DNA of 64,000 nucleotides from Torymus aiolomorphi. Its lineage: Eukaryota; Arthropoda; Insecta; Hymenoptera; Torymidae. Of the stretch, positions 1 to 12,796 are shown one piece after another. The notes beneath the pieces were generated by a model, which saw only the letters and a list, made by a program, of their open reading frames with translations, did not search any database and was not told the DNA's origin. The stretch is taken from positions 28,440,085-28,504,084 of the forward strand of contig CM070873.1 in assembly GCA_036365515.1 (NCBI GenBank). The letters run 5' to 3'. The position numbers and the translations under genes were made by a program. Position 1 is the first letter of the stretch; each line of letters opens with the position of its first letter.

Positions 1-640
1 CACAAATCCAAAAAGACCTCAAACAAACCTACACCTAAACCCCTCCACTTTCCCTCTTTTCCACTCCCTCAAACCTTCCGCTGCAGTCCATCGATGCATG
101 CGCCACCCTCGGCTTTTTTATTATTTCATCGGATTTTTCCTTTCCACCTTTTTTGCCCTCCCGTAATAGAGCAGCAGCAGACTGCAGGTCCGCCGCCGCG
201 GGTGACGAATGGCGGTACGCACGCGGCCGGAACCATTTAGCCGGCCGCGAATCGGTAATAGTATGACAAATTAGCCGAGGAGGCTGAGTGACGGATGGGA
301 TCGGGATTCCACCGCGGAGTTTACATTGGCCGCCGCGCGAACGAGATGAGAAAAAGGCAAAAAGAGAAGAATAAATAAAGCAGACCCCTTCGCTTCCCCA
401 AGCGTGTGTTTTTCTCGTCTCTTTGGTCTGTCCGTTGTTTCGTACTCTTGGATGGAGGGTATATATATATATACGTAGAGTGGATTTTCGTTTTTAGAAG
501 TGTAGGGGGAAAAGAGTGGATGACGAATGAGGTTGGAATGCACTTTTCCGCGTTTGATTTCCGTGATGGTTGTTGCGGAGAGTTGGAGTATACGAAAGTT
601 TTGATACGTATGATGGGTTGAAATAAATACTTTAAACTTA
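1..640. other. Skew-switch island
   Basis: 1-100 is C-rich (CCCCTCCACTTTCCCTC), the centre 180-330 is CpG-rich (GTCCGCCGCCGCGGG), and 480-620 is G-rich (GTAGGGGGAAAAGAGTGG). No gene seen. Confidence 0.7.
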
Positions 641-731
641 TCAAATTTAACATTTTGTTATAGTCGAAATGTTTAGACAACTGCGTGAAAATCTTTTAGT
701 AATTCACCTTTCACAGTTTATTATAATATTA

Positions 732-1763
732 CTAGCCAAATCCATGCGCGCTGCGTGCGCTATAGGGTAACTGAAGGTATTTTTGCGTTTGCAGGTATTA
801 TTGCGTTTACAGAATTTCGCAGAAAACTACGCTTTATGATACTTTTAGACCTAATTTTTTCACGTATTATTTATTTATATTGTTAAATATATCTTAATCG
901 TTAATCTTTTAACACAAATATAACGTATATTTTACTTTTAATCGCCAAACCGCAAATACCTACATGTTTAATACGCATGCGCAGCTGGTATTATTGCGGT
1001 CGTCCCTATGCTTTAACATGACACAATAATACCTGCGCAATAATATCTTCATGGCGCAATAATACCAGCACAGAGATGTACCTTTTAATATTCTTTTCAC
1101 AAATTAATTAAACACTTTTGGCTATAAAATTATAGTGTTGTACATAGCTACTACACTAAAGTTTCATTAGCAAAAAACCGCAGATTGATATATTTACATT
1201 CGGACGAGATCCATCAGTTTGAAACTGACCTAACAAAATACATCGCAATAATACCTTCAGTTACCCTATGTACTTTTAATTTATTCCTTATAACTTATAA
1301 GCCGGAAAACTTTTTCTTTTAATTTTGATGCATCTTTGATAATTGATATAATACTATAGTACATTTACTCTTAACGAATAAAAAATGTTGTATATTATTC
1401 TAATATTAACATAATTAATTCTTCTAACATTAAAACATTGCTTATTGTTTTGAATTTTACCGTGCAATTCAATAACTAATCGTATTGTGTTTTGAAATAC
1501 TTTTCTACTGCTGGCCATCACTTTAACAAATAATTAAAACATGTTATTTATTTTTTTGTGCAACCAACATTAATTTGATTATTATTTATTTAATACTTTT
1601 CACTTTAATCATTTTCATTTCAATAAATATTCTAATAAATAATATCTAATTATCAAATAAAAATGCATAGTTAATTTTAAATTCTCGCGCCTTTTATCCA
1701 AGAGCCAATCACAGATTAAATCTATAGAGGCTTCACCGCGGTCATCACTTTTTTAAGAAGGGA
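732..1763 (-). mobile_element. Helitron-like non-autonomous element, interrupted
   Basis: Minus-strand sense. The 5' end is A|TCCCTTCTTAAAAAAG followed by GTGATGACCG. The 3' end is a GC hairpin (GCACGCAGCGCGC) about 10 bp before CTAG followed by T. It is split by the TA-flanked element 765-1266. The body is AT-rich, without Rep or helicase coding. Confidence 0.7.
765..1266. mobile_element. TA-flanked inverted-repeat element, GGGTAACTG family, nested in a Helitron
   Basis: Ends GGGTAACTGAAGGTAT and its complement ATACCTTCAGTTACCC, each flanked outside by TA. The motif GGTATTATTGCG, part of the TIR, recurs inside in both orientations (about 793, 986, 1026, 1060, 1244). Non-coding. Confidence 0.8.
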
Positions 1764-1899
1764 TATTCTTCCTTACTTATTCAATCCAAAAACTAACGAC
1801 CTCTTTTCTATTTTCAAGTAAGTCAGAAACCTTCAGATCATCCATACGTGAGTAATATTTATTTCATCTCCTTTAAAATTCTCTCATTAAAATATTAAT

Positions 1900-2690
1900 C
1901 TCCAACTGCACCTAAACACCATACTCCGCTCCCGCATCATCTAAAAATCATCTCCAACGTACCCTCCAACGCACTTAATTTCCCGCCGCGGCGATTTCCC
2001 AAAGCAGCCGCAAAGTAATCCCCAGCCGCCGTTCTCGCTCTATTAACAACCTCGTCTGCCCCCCACCGCGATCCTCGCAAAAACAACGGCCACACACCAT
2101 CTTTCGAAAAAGAAAATCAAAGTCCGCCAAGCGAATGGGTCACCCGGGGCCGAGATTATCCGCTGTTTTATTAAACGGCCTCGCGCGCGCGCGTGCACTC
2201 GCAGTAGCAGCAGCTTTTCCTCCCTCAATAATTCACCCTAATTCCCGGCCTTTCGCGCCGTAAAATCGGCTTTTGAAGAATTACCCCGCGCATTTCGCTC
2301 GCTCGCACCTCCGCCAAAAGTCAAGCTGGATGAAATTTTAAAGCGGCGACACTTCGCGCCGAGCTTTTATTAATTAACGGGCCGAGGCTTTGCTGCATGT
2401 TTTAGCAGCAGAAGGGGAGGGACGGAGCGAAATAATCGTCGGTTTAGCGAGCGCTCGCGCGTTTATTTATTGAATGTGAATCGGGAATGAGTTGTCGCGC
2501 GTGCGAGAACACGCCGGCGAGACTTTGTGGCGAGCGTTGCGGTGGTGGTTGTGGTTATGGAGCATGGGGGAGGACGCGGCAGGTTTTGTAAAGCTTTGAC
2601 GGTACTGAAAAGCGAGGCGTATATAGTTTTGCGAGGAGATGGTGTTAGGTTTAATAATGTAGGTGGTAGCGTCATAGTTACCGGAATGAC
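1900..2690. other. Skew-switch island
   Basis: Left flank CACCATACTCCGCTCCCG; centre 1985-2460 with CGCG clusters; right flank GGTGGTGGTTGTGG and GGAGCATGGGGGAGG. Non-coding. Confidence 0.7.
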
Positions 2691-2732
2691 GAGATGTTGA
2701 ATATCAGTTTTAAATAGAATGGATTTATAGTA

Positions 2733-3054
2733 CTAGCAAAATCCAAACGCGCAGCGCGTACCATTTTGTTTTTTAGGTTATGAATATATAATTTTTCATT
2801 ATGATTTCATTTTAATTGGTTTAAATGATAGGATAATCAAATAATTTTTCAAAGCATGACAAAATTAATCTTTTTATTCTAATTTGATTTAATTATTTAG
2901 TTTTAAATAGTTAAGAATAAAAATTCAATTTCAAAAATTCAAATGTAGCGGAAGTAGCGAATTTTTGCGCCTATTCCTTTCAGACCAATCAAAATAACTC
3001 TTTAAGTGCTTCACAACATCCGGCCATCGTTTTTTTTATAGTAATCACAAGAGA
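2733..3054 (-). mobile_element. Helitron-like non-autonomous element
   Basis: Minus-strand sense. Starts A|TCTCTTGTGATTAC near TATAAAAAAAACGATGGC and ends with hairpin CGCGCTGCGCG then TTTGGATTTTG-CTAG|T. The interior is highly similar to 28670-28900 (CGGATGTTGTGAAGC, TTTGATTGGTCT, CGCTACTTCC, CATTTGAATTTTTGAAATTG). Confidence 0.78.
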
Positions 3055-3142
3055 TAGAAATTGAAGTACTGTAACGACGAAGTGAATAGCATTGTAGTGA
3101 ATCAGAAATCATAAATCTTAGTATATTATGTTACAACGTGTA

Positions 3143-3396
3143 CACTGAAAAAAAAGTACAGGAAAAAGTACTAAACGTTCCATAAAAATTACCATCTTGT
3201 GCAGGGAACGCGACCACAGACTGTAAAAACCCAAAAAATTACCATACTTTATAAGGAATTTTACCAGAAATATAGGAAAATTTACTATACTTTATTGTAA
3301 AATTTACTGTAAAGTATGGTAATTTTTCGGGTCTTTACAGTCTGTGGTAGCTTTACGAGACAGTATAGTAATTTTTCCAAAACTTTTCTCTCAGTG
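3143..3396. mobile_element. TA-flanked CACTGA-terminus element, family A
   Basis: Ends CACTGAAAAAAAAG and TTTTCTCTCAGTG, flanked by TA. The interior is palindromic with CCACAGACTGTAAAAACCC matched by TTTACAGTCTGTGG, and repeats of AATTACCATACTTTA in both orientations. The same family recurs at 58939-59197. Confidence 0.8.
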
Positions 3397-3559
3397 TACA
3401 GTTGGGTGAGTTTTAATTTTATATTTTGTTTTTTATTATTCCTTTATTTTGTACTGTGTTATTTTATATGATTTAATTACATCTACCAAACTATGTATAC
3501 ACTTGTAATTAAATAAACGATAAGACCAATTCAATAATCTGACTATTCAAAACTGACAC

Positions 3560-4200
3560 CTGATAAGTGCTCCCATAAGCCAAAAAGCCATCACCCACAT
3601 ACAGATCCCAAACCCTCCGAGCACCTCCGATAATTCAACTTCCTCGTCCCGGAGATTCGTCTCTCCAATCTCACCGAGCTCCCCTGCCTCCCCTAAAACA
3701 AAGGCTCCACCCCTTCCACGTTACACACCCCTCCGAAATTTTCATATCTCGCGACACTCGATCGGCCCCGGGGTACGGTGGAATTATATCGCGGATATTG
3801 GAATATACGAGCGGCGCGCCGTAAAGAGACGAGCCGCTGTCGCTGCAGCTGCGCCGGACGGGTTTAATTGCGGGACTTAGTCTTTAAAGGCTCCGGCGAA
3901 GGGGGGGATGCAAATGAGTCGTAAAAGCGAGCCCGCCGCCGTTTACGAGCTACGAAAGTTACCCCGGCAGCACCGGCGGCAGCGTCTCGGTTATAAAACC
4001 CTTCTTTATCGGAGGGGAGGCGGCGCGGGAGGTTATGATGTACCTGGATGCTGACTGGCGCGCGGTGCATATAGATAGAGAGGAGAGAGAGAGGGCTGCT
4101 GGTGTGGTTATGCGCCGTGACGAGGGAAAAATTTATTTCAGCTGGGGGAGATGAAGAGAGGTTGGGGGTTCGGTTTTCATGACGAGATTGACGACGATGA
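3560..4200. other. Skew-switch island
   Basis: Left CATCACCCACATACAG and CTCCCCTGCCTCCCC; centre 3750-4060; right GGAGAGAGAGAGGG and GGTTGGGGGTTCGG. The following 4200-4770 is AT-rich spacer with nothing recognised. Confidence 0.7.
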
Positions 4201-4769
4201 TTGGAATATCCTCTTTTTATGGCAGTTTTTTAAAGTTTCGATTTTGGAGAGTCGCTTGATGATATATACTGGAAAACGTAAAAGTGGTGGGTTTTTATTT
4301 TGTGTTGCAGAAAAGAGAGATACGTGATTTTTTAATGAAGAAAATGTTAACGCATATTTGCCTATCATTTTGTATATTGGACACCTGGATTAGAGGTGAG
4401 ATTAGACGAAACTAAATTTTTATATAGGTAGCTGATTATAAACAGCTTCATTATTGTTCGAGATTGAGGGTGGTTATCGTACTTTCAGAACTAAATACTA
4501 CCAAATATACACGGAGAAAAATTCTGAAGTAAAAGTGACTATAAATCGTTATATTTTCAGGATATACTTGAATTTCTTAATAAAAACAATGATTGTGACA
4601 ATTTCTACAATTTCTACAGAAACTTTCATTACAATTTATCAAGAATTCAATTATGTTCTAGAAATGCACCAAATTATATTGCTTCTCACCACCGAAATCT
4701 TTCACCGCACCTCAACGAAACTTGAACCAATCAAAAACCCGCTCGCGAAAGCTTAAATATCCCGAACTT

Positions 4770-6340
4770 TAATATTCCCACCTCACCCCCTCTACACGTA
4801 TACATTTCACCTCTCCGTCCCATCCAGTCTATTTGTCGTCAGCACCCCTCAAACTCTCTCTCTCTCTCTCTCCAGCTATACCAACCGCAGCAGCAGCGCG
4901 CGTTATTATTATACCTCGCCCACCTGCGTGTATAATACGCGTCTTCGCGACAGTCCAATATGTATGCGCGCGGGCGCCTGTCAGCGGCAAACACCCGGAA
5001 AAGTGGCCGAGCGGCGAAAATTGGATCGAGCATAATAGCTCGCGCCGACCGGCTGATTACCTCCGCGGCGGGGAAACTCGCTGCGTGCGGTCCGCTTTGA
5101 CGAGATGTGAAGGAAGGAGGAAAAGCTACGGCAGCCGAGGAATGTATCTCGAAAGTTGTATCGAGGAATTCTAAGATTTTCGAGGAAATTGCGTGTGGCG
5201 AACGCTTTTGTCGCCGTACCTATACGTTGAAATTAAATTTTCCGCGCACCTCACGTATAATATATATAGTTGCATCTTTTCGCATGAAAGGAATTTTTCG
5301 AACGGTTTCTTTATTTAAATATTCCCCGCACTAGCCATCCGGCTGAGTAAACAACTGTAAACTAAAAACCTCCGGGCACTAAAAACCAACGTTCCGATCA
5401 GGATTAACCCCACTTTTCCTCTAGTCGCGTAAAACTGTGCTCTTGTTAGAAGTATACTACACCAGCGCACTGGCTTCCAACTTTTCGTCACAGCCTGGGG
5501 AGTAGTACTCGTGCAGGCGCTCCCCGCATACCTTTAGCATTTCATTACACTTCCCCACCCACACTCACACGTACACACTTTCCACCCGCGGCATCCGATC
5601 AGATTTTATAGCCATTTTGTATAAACGCCACCGTTTGACCAGCTTCGAGAAAACTGGGTATATCCCCCTTCTCCCCCCTCCTTCATCCTTACGAAATCCG
5701 ATACACCTGAGGCAGCCGATCCGCGTCTATATACACGCGCGCGCGCGCAGCGAAACCCTCTCCCCCGGTGTTCGACTCTTACCCCGGAAAAACGTCGAGG
5801 GAGAAAAAGAGAGCTGAACCCACTCTACTTACGTCGTCTTTGCCGGGGCGAGTCTTCGAGTGGATGAGTGGCGGGGAGGAGGGAATTTCAGGGGATTTGA
5901 GAAAGAGGTGGGGGGTGGTAAATCACGGGGAAAATTCTTCTCGCCAGCGCGGAGCCGTTCCTCTTTTACCGCCGCCGAGTGGACTTACAGAGCGGAGGAG
6001 GGTTTCTCTCTCCTCCTGCTACTTTCTTTTTTATTTTCCTCTGGCAGTGCAGTTTTTTTTTCTCCGTCGTTTGGTTAGTGATTCTTTTGATGGCGGAAAG
6101 GGGGCGAAAAGAAGGCGGCTTGGGTTGAAAGGCCGTGATGGCTGCTGGGTGTTTCTATTTTTAGGGGTGGGGGGAGGAGGAAAGCGGGAGTTACTTCGGA
6201 AGGCGAACGCTGAGTTTTCTCAGAGGGTTCGCGATGTTAGAGCAAAAATAAGTAGGTATAAAAGTATTTCGGGGTCGGTATTTTAGCTCGATGGTTATAG
6301 TTTTACGGGAAAAGGATGGTGGATGGTTCTATTATTAACT
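4770..6340. other. Two adjacent skew-switch islands
   Basis: First C-rich flank 4780-4870, CpG centre 4890-5100, short G-rich flank to about 5165. Second C-rich flank 5540-5720, centre with a CGCGCGCGCG run at about 5738, long G-rich flank 5850-6340. 6340-7000 is AT-rich and empty. Confidence 0.65.
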
Positions 6341-7010
6341 TTATTGTTAGTCCTGGTGAAAAAATATCTTTTACGTCAATTATATCGTGTGGTCAAGTTT
6401 CTTAAGTTAGTAATATTTTTTTTTTATTTTTTATTACTTCGCGTTATAAAAAGCACGGTCGTTATTTACAATTGTTTCTTTATATACATAGATTATTTAT
6501 AATCGAATTCTTATATTCAATGTGCGTCTGCGTGTACTTTTAATGAAGTGTACAGTCGCATTGTAAAAGTATACATTAACTTTACAAAGGTTAGATTAAA
6601 CTATGCTTATACAATTATATTATGCTTAAATTTAGTTTTTTTTAAAGGTATTTCATAGTCAGTTTTTGTCACAGAATATTGGAATCGAAATACTATATAT
6701 GTTAAGGCATCAGCCGCAAACAAATCAATGCTTCTGAAATGTCTGAAATTAACGATGGTATAAAAATGAATTAAATGGAAAAGCGGATAAATGATTTTTC
6801 TAAAAAAAGTATTAATATAAATTCGTTTATCGTTATTTTGTTCAATAACAAGCTAATTTTATAACTGACACATTCGAATAATATTTTTGATTATTGTTAT
6901 AAAAGAAAAACTAAATTCACAAATAGATCACAATTGTACTTTTACAATATTACTTCATTTAAATTTATTTTTATAATTTAATTACTGTAAAATATATTAT
7001 GTGTACGAAG

Positions 7011-7163
7011 GCATGGTGTGGTTTGTGCACATAAGAATTATGCACATATTTATTGTGCACACTTTAGCATTGGTGTATATCTATATCTATGTGTATACTC
7101 CAATGCTAAAGTGTGCACAATAAATATGTGCATAATTCTTACGTGCACAAACCACACCATGCC
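7011..7163. mobile_element. Near-perfect foldback MITE with 9-bp target duplication
   Basis: Arms of about 70 bp are almost perfectly complementary around a short AT loop (TCTATATCTATG): GCATGGTGTGGTTTGTGCAC at the left and its complement ending ACCACACCATGCC. Exact 9-bp direct repeat TGTACGAAG at 7002-7010 and 7164-7172. Near-identity of the arms suggests a recent insertion. The transcript would form a long hairpin. Confidence 0.9.
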
Positions 7164-7172
7164 TGTACGAAG

Positions 7173-9350
7173 TACGTGTTTATCGACTAAGCTATCTTAA
7201 ATTACAATTATTTTTTATTTCTTTTTTATGGACACAGTTATATATGTTCATTTATCATACAAACTTGGAAAATAATTTACTAAATAATTTCATTTGTTCA
7301 TAATGTAACTTTGCAGGAAATTATAAAAGTATTTTTATAATCGGCAGTATTTTCGAGATAGAGGCAGTTCGTGACCTGCTCATAAAAAAAAAAAATTTAC
7401 AACTCTTTACAAAAAGTAAAAAATAAAAGAATGAAGTGTACATTTACTATCACATACATATAGAAAAGTTAATATAAGTGTAACAAACAGTTCGTGGAAA
7501 TCAAACGTCGATGTGTACTTTACAAAGGTGTATAATTTGATTCTATATATAAATTTCTATTACATCCTCACACACGATGCACACTGGCCTCGATAAATCA
7601 AAGTTATATCGTTCGAGAGCACTTTCCATCGATTTATTTACATCCATATGCGTTACGCTCCAGTTTTTCACATCTCTCTTATAAAAAAAACATACCCATT
7701 TTACCGCTAGCTCGATTAGACATAAAAAAAGTTACGCAGGAAATCACACGCTGCACTGATAAAAAAAAAATGCTTATTATTAACGTGTGGCACGCGATAT
7801 TGTTTGAAAAGTGTGTAATACACGCATAGCTCTTTATAATACGAGCATTTCTTTTTGTTAGTAGAATTATCAATCGATTTAATTGAGCTTTTCAAGAAAA
7901 TTGATTCATTTACTTTTAAAATGTTATTTTTAAGTATGCTTCTATAAATACAATTTTTGCATATTCAAAGTTTTTAAGATTTTAACATACCACTGTGCCA
8001 GAAATAAACTAAATATTGATACACAGTATATATAACATCTTTTTACCAAACATTTGCGGCATACATTTTACAATTTTATATTTATTTCTAACATTTTCAT
8101 TTATTTGTAAGTTTGTATAACTTGCCTGAATATTACGACTATGCCATTATTTTCAATCTATTTCAATCTAATTACAACTTCGCAACTGCAGCTTAGAAGT
8201 TTTTTCGTGACAATTTACATGTAATTCGCAACGGTGATAAAATATTGTTTTAAACTACAGATTTTCGCATTTCAACATTCTTTCCGCACAATCATCGTTT
8301 CAAACTTCTGACAAATGTTACGTAAATTGTGCTTATTTATAAATTCTACCATTCACACTTCTCCGCTCCATTCTTCCTATTTGCCTCTATTATCTAACAT
8401 GCGCACGCAAAAAAAAAATACATGAAAAATATTACTGGCTATCTCCTTTTCTCGACAACAGCGCACGCATTTAAAGATTTCCTCGTAAAAACATGGCATC
8501 TGTCAGAGAAGACCGAACTCTCTACAAGCGTCTCTCTCTCCTCTCTAAAAAAAGCGAGTCTTACGCTCATCCCTCTCCGGAAGTTCCGAGGGAGAGCGAG
8601 AGAGAGCGAGAGAAACGACGACGACGACGCGTTATTGACGGATCGCGTCAGGTTATGGGCGCGCAAGAGAACTCATTGAAAATCCCCGGCCGCGCGCGTC
8701 ATTTTACATCTTTCCCGGGGAAAACAGCGTCGCGCCGTAAAAGCCGAGGCAGCAGCACAATGGACGACGTCGACGACGACGACGACGAAGACGACGGCGA
8801 TAAAGATACAAATCTCATCTTTCGATTCCGCCCGTGAATCCTCCTATTGACGATTAAGATCGCGCAAGCGCCGGGGAGCTTTCAGCGATGATGGTGCGCG
8901 TTTGATGGTTGATGCCGCGGAAAAGGCGCGGAGCAAGCGGTTCTCATTCCGCGCCGGATGGAAGATTCCTCGAGATTATATTTAATGGTGAGTTATTTCC
9001 GAAGATTTTTTTTTTTTATTGTCATTCCGAATGGACTCTACGCGCGCGTCCCTCGGCAGCGAGAGTTTGACGAGCAACAATGCTCCATTGTGATGTTTTT
9101 TTTTTACTCAACTTTGTGTCTTAGCAATGAAAACCATATCTAATTCCGGCGTCACTTATGATCTACGTCAAATAATACGTGGTAATTTCGCTATCACCAC
9201 ATAATTATAGAACGCATGGAGTCGTGGATCTTTCTGTAATCGCTATCAGTGGTTCTCATCTTCGTTCGTTTGAAATTTCGTAAACGCTTATATTGCAGTA
9301 AAGTAAAAGATTTGCCGTTATTTTACAGTGCTCGTGTGATTGCAAGCAGT
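7173..9350. other. AT-rich spacer followed by a CpG-rich segment, no gene
   Basis: 7173-8400 is low-complexity AT-rich DNA. 8480-9060 is CpG-rich with GAC/GACG triplet runs (8764-8800). Acidic or arginine-rich frames there are triplet-repeat artefacts. Confidence 0.6.
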
Positions 9351-9353
9351 TAA

Positions 9354-9404
9354 CCCTAAATTACAACGACGCAATTCGAATCTTTTAATGGTCGTAACAT
9401 AGGG
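9354..9404. mobile_element. Tiny TTAA-flanked inverted repeat, candidate piggyBac-like remnant
   Basis: TTAA|CCCTAAATTACAACGAC ... GGTCGTAACATAGGG|TTAA; only 51 bp between the TTAA sites. CCCTA is the canonical piggyBac start, but at this length chance is possible. Confidence 0.45.
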
Positions 9405-9805
9405 TTAAATCATATGCATAATAGATTCTTAACGTTTCGCATAACCAAGTTGTACATGTCGCAAGTAGATAGACGTTGGTTTAGGTTACTAATATTACAC
9501 TCATTTACAGTGACATTCATGGATCATCAGAGATTCTCATGGCTGCCTTTAGTTCCCTAAAAGGTTTGATTAAAAAGAAATTTCTTAGACAACAAAAATG
9601 TTTTATGTTCAAAATATGAAGCTGTTGCTACCGTACCAATAGACGACAAAATACAGGTGATCATCGAAACACATAATTAATCACATTCAGTATTCAATAA
9701 TCTCAACCCTAACCACCGAATCTTCCGATCCTCAAATCCACCCCATCTCTCCACTCAATCCATAAACGAATATCGCGCGAGTTCACACCCCATCGTCTTC
9801 CCCTC

Positions 9806-10152
9806 TCATTTCTTCTTCGTGAAGATATTCTCCAGCAGCTCCTTGGTGATGACCCTGTGGGGTCTGGTCGGGCTCTCGGTGGTCCTCTGATACAGCCTGC
9901 TGTTGATGGCGTATAGCTTGGAGCTGAGCTCGCACCTGACGTTGAACCACCAGTCGCATACGAATACAGCCTGGCTGAATTGCGTGCCGTTGGGGCAGAG
10001 GAACGTCGCCTGTCTGCCGTCTATGTCGCAGTAGTGCCAGGCCTGACAGCGCGTCTCCACGTCGGCGAAGAAGCCCGGATAGGGCTGGTCGTCGCAGTAA
10101 AACTGCGTGTACGGCACCTTGCCCAGCACCGGGTAGTCCGTGCCCGGTCGAC
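9806..10152 (-). CDS. CPAP1-type chitin-binding protein, terminal coding exon (ChtBD2 domain)
   Basis: This exon encodes the C-terminal 114 or so residues of a secreted cuticle or peritrophic-type protein predicted to bind chitin in the extracellular matrix. Seen: a splice acceptor (TTTCAG) just before 10152, then IPG-RPGTDYPVLGKVP followed by one type-2 chitin-binding domain. Its six cysteines have spacing C-X15-C-X5-C-X10-C-X12-C-X7-C, with the family motifs FFADVETRC, FLCPNGTQF and CDWWFNVRC. A basic tail ends in TKKK and a TGA stop at 9806-9808. Family knowledge: a single six-cysteine domain with the lead-in PGxDYP and CDWWYNV-like ending is typical of arthropod CPAP1 proteins (cuticular proteins analogous to peritrophins, one domain). 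The phase-1 acceptor joins in frame to the exon at 24863-25060. No clear AATAAA polyadenylation signal was seen just downstream. The exact CPAP1 subtype is not assigned. Confidence 0.93.
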
Positions 10153-11263
10153 CTGAAAGCACAATCAAAGTTAGAGACAGAAGCGTTGATGAGAGAAGTG
10201 TCTAAGGGGGGAGGATTGCTGCGGAGTTTCTGTGATTGTTGGAGCGGTGCGTTGTATTGGAAGGGTGACTGGGTTTATTGGGGTACGTTGACCTCGAGAT
10301 AGGGATATTTTTTGATGAATCGAGGAAAATCATTAGTGTAAATGGGATTTCAATTAAAAGTTATTTAATTGTTATGGCATGCTGTTCGCTATATATACAT
10401 CGCTGACAGTTTAAATTGAATTCAAGATTGAAATTGTCATTTTTGTAAAAAAAATCGTAAGCTCGTCATGAGAATTCGCCCCTTTAAATAAAAAATCGGA
10501 ACGAATTAACGTTATTCTGAGAGCTTATAGAAGTTCGCCGCGCGTGTGATTGCAAAATTATAGTCGATTAAAGTCAAATATACGGAAATAAATTAAATTG
10601 TAAGAAGATTAATATCCCCTCGACGTGGATGCTTTGAAAGCGTTTCGATTTGTATTTAAAATTCAATAATTCGCGTTTACATTAATGCCCGATTACAAAT
10701 AAATACACATCGTCGGTATTGGGTTTAAAAGAAGACGACATATCGCATTAAATTTGCAGTTTAACCCAGTATCAACATAAAAGTTATTTTTTACCCTCAA
10801 CTTCCCATTCGCGAGTCTCGCTTATTATAACTTCGGAATTTCGCGCTAGTTAACGCGGCTCGCAGGATTTCTGGCCTCGTTCTAATTAAATCGCGTTTTA
10901 AAATACGAATTACAAGTAACTGCTACGCGCAAACGAATTCAAACATCCTACACGTCCCTCCGGCAAGTTTATCTACAAATTTAATTACGAAACAGCCAAG
11001 TCCGATGTTTGAACAGCAATCTATCTCCCATATTCACCTGCAAAACTCTTTGTTAACAAAATATTTCCTCGCATGCGCATGCAACGCACGATCAAACCTT
11101 TATCGAAAAGACGATACACCCCCATCTCGCAAAAAAGCCCACAACTTGGCGTAAACAAACAAAGCCAGCCTTATGAACGAGTGCCTCCTTGTTTACCCAT
11201 AAAAAGCGAGCCCTACGAGCGTTTCGCAAGAAAAACGCTTCCCCCGGCGCGTCTAATACAGGC

Positions 11264-11431
<168 letters not shown>

Positions 11432-11646
11432 TACACACGCACCTATGCACGCAGCGCCGAGAGATTCTAATCCGCGTGTTTGCTCGGCAGGCCGGAATTC
11501 GCGATGCGTTTTGCGCGCTATTGACTGATTCTCCCTCTCTCACTATACCGGCTGCGCGTGTATTCTCTTTGGGAGAGGCCCGCTTTTCTCTGTGCGCGCG
11601 CGCGCAAGCGCAAGCGTGAGTACACAGAAAGCTTCATTAACCCTTT

Positions 11647-11649
<3 letters not shown>

Positions 11650-11699
<50 letters not shown>
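11650..11699. repeat. (CT)n microsatellite, about 50 bp
   Basis: Pure CT run 220 bp right of the GA tract, followed by a GA run at 11755-11781, giving complementary tracts in one island. Confidence 0.97.
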
Positions 11700-11701
<2 letters not shown>

Positions 11702-12571
11702 ACTATGCGCAATTACCGCTTGCGGCCGTAGGTATCGGTATAGGCAGCGAGCAGAGAGGGAGAGAGAGAGAGAGAGAGAGAGGAGATAAAGAGATCGCGT
11801 TAATTCAAAGTGCTGCTGCTACTGCTGCAGTTCGGCGGATGGGGTGGGAGGAGTGAGAGAGGGTGGAGGCAATCTTTTGGCGAAGGGGAGGCTTAGGGCG
11901 GTTGGTACGACTTGAGTGCAGGTCTGTTGTGGTCGGGTAGAAGGATACGTTGTTGGAGTTCTTAAAGCCGAATTAATAGTACCTAGCTTAGTGGTGGGAA
12001 ACTTAGATTTGCCGCTTTTTTGAGAAACTTTTTTTTTACGATTTTTAATTAGTTACTACTGACAGTGTTGAAGGTTCTGGGAAATGGTTATGAACTGTAA
12101 GAAAAAACAAAAGAATTCTTTGATAGAAGTCAAAGAAATCATTAAATATTACCAAGGTAAGTAATGACAAATACTTTTGACTTTTTTTTTTTCAAGTAAA
12201 TGAGTTTTCAATGTCTATATAACTTTAATAAAATAGTTAGATTTTGAACATTTTGTCCCGATGAAATACGTCGAACTTTTAAAATTATTTCACGTTCACG
12301 ATAACTTTATACTTTCTTTAGTCTTATCACGTAGACGTGAAGGATGACCAGGTTGTTTACCATCGTCTGTATGTATACTGATAAGGCGCTTCTTACTTTT
12401 ATGTAACCTATCTCGCAGGAGATGTAAAAACTCATGCTTACGAGAGCCCAATAAAATGTTACCTCTCCAGCTTTCTACATTTCACAACGCGAATTGTTAC
12501 TATCTACACGCAAATATCCATCAACTTTAAAATACATGTCCGATAACTCTTAACCCTTACTTCGAGTACCG

Positions 12572-12796
12572 ATGTGCTTGAAATTTCGAACGTTCATAGT
12601 GAACGAAAGATTTTTCCATTTTCAGATTTAGCCAAATTTGGCTACTTAATACATTTAAAAAATGATAATAACTGTATCTCATCACTTCTCACTCTTCCAG
12701 TCACCACTTAAAGCACCCTTCGACGAATTCTAACCAAAATTAGAAACTTTCAATTAAAATTTCGTTCATTATGAACGTTCGAAATTTCAAACACAT
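12572..12796. mobile_element. 225-bp MITE, divergent sister family (ATGTGCTTGAAATTTCG)
   Basis: TIR of about 35 bp: ATGTGCTTGAAATTTCGAAC at the left and its near-exact complement ending CAAACACAT at the right. Exact 8-bp target duplication GAGTACCG at 12564-12571 and 12797-12804. The TIR matches the ATGGGTCTGAAG family at roughly 17 of the first 24 positions, and the element has the same length, so it is likely the same superfamily with a different interior. Confidence 0.88.

Noticed and set aside
5768..6286. 172-residue plus-strand frame
   Set aside because: Composition follows a G-rich skew flank; no domain, no splice or codon signal.
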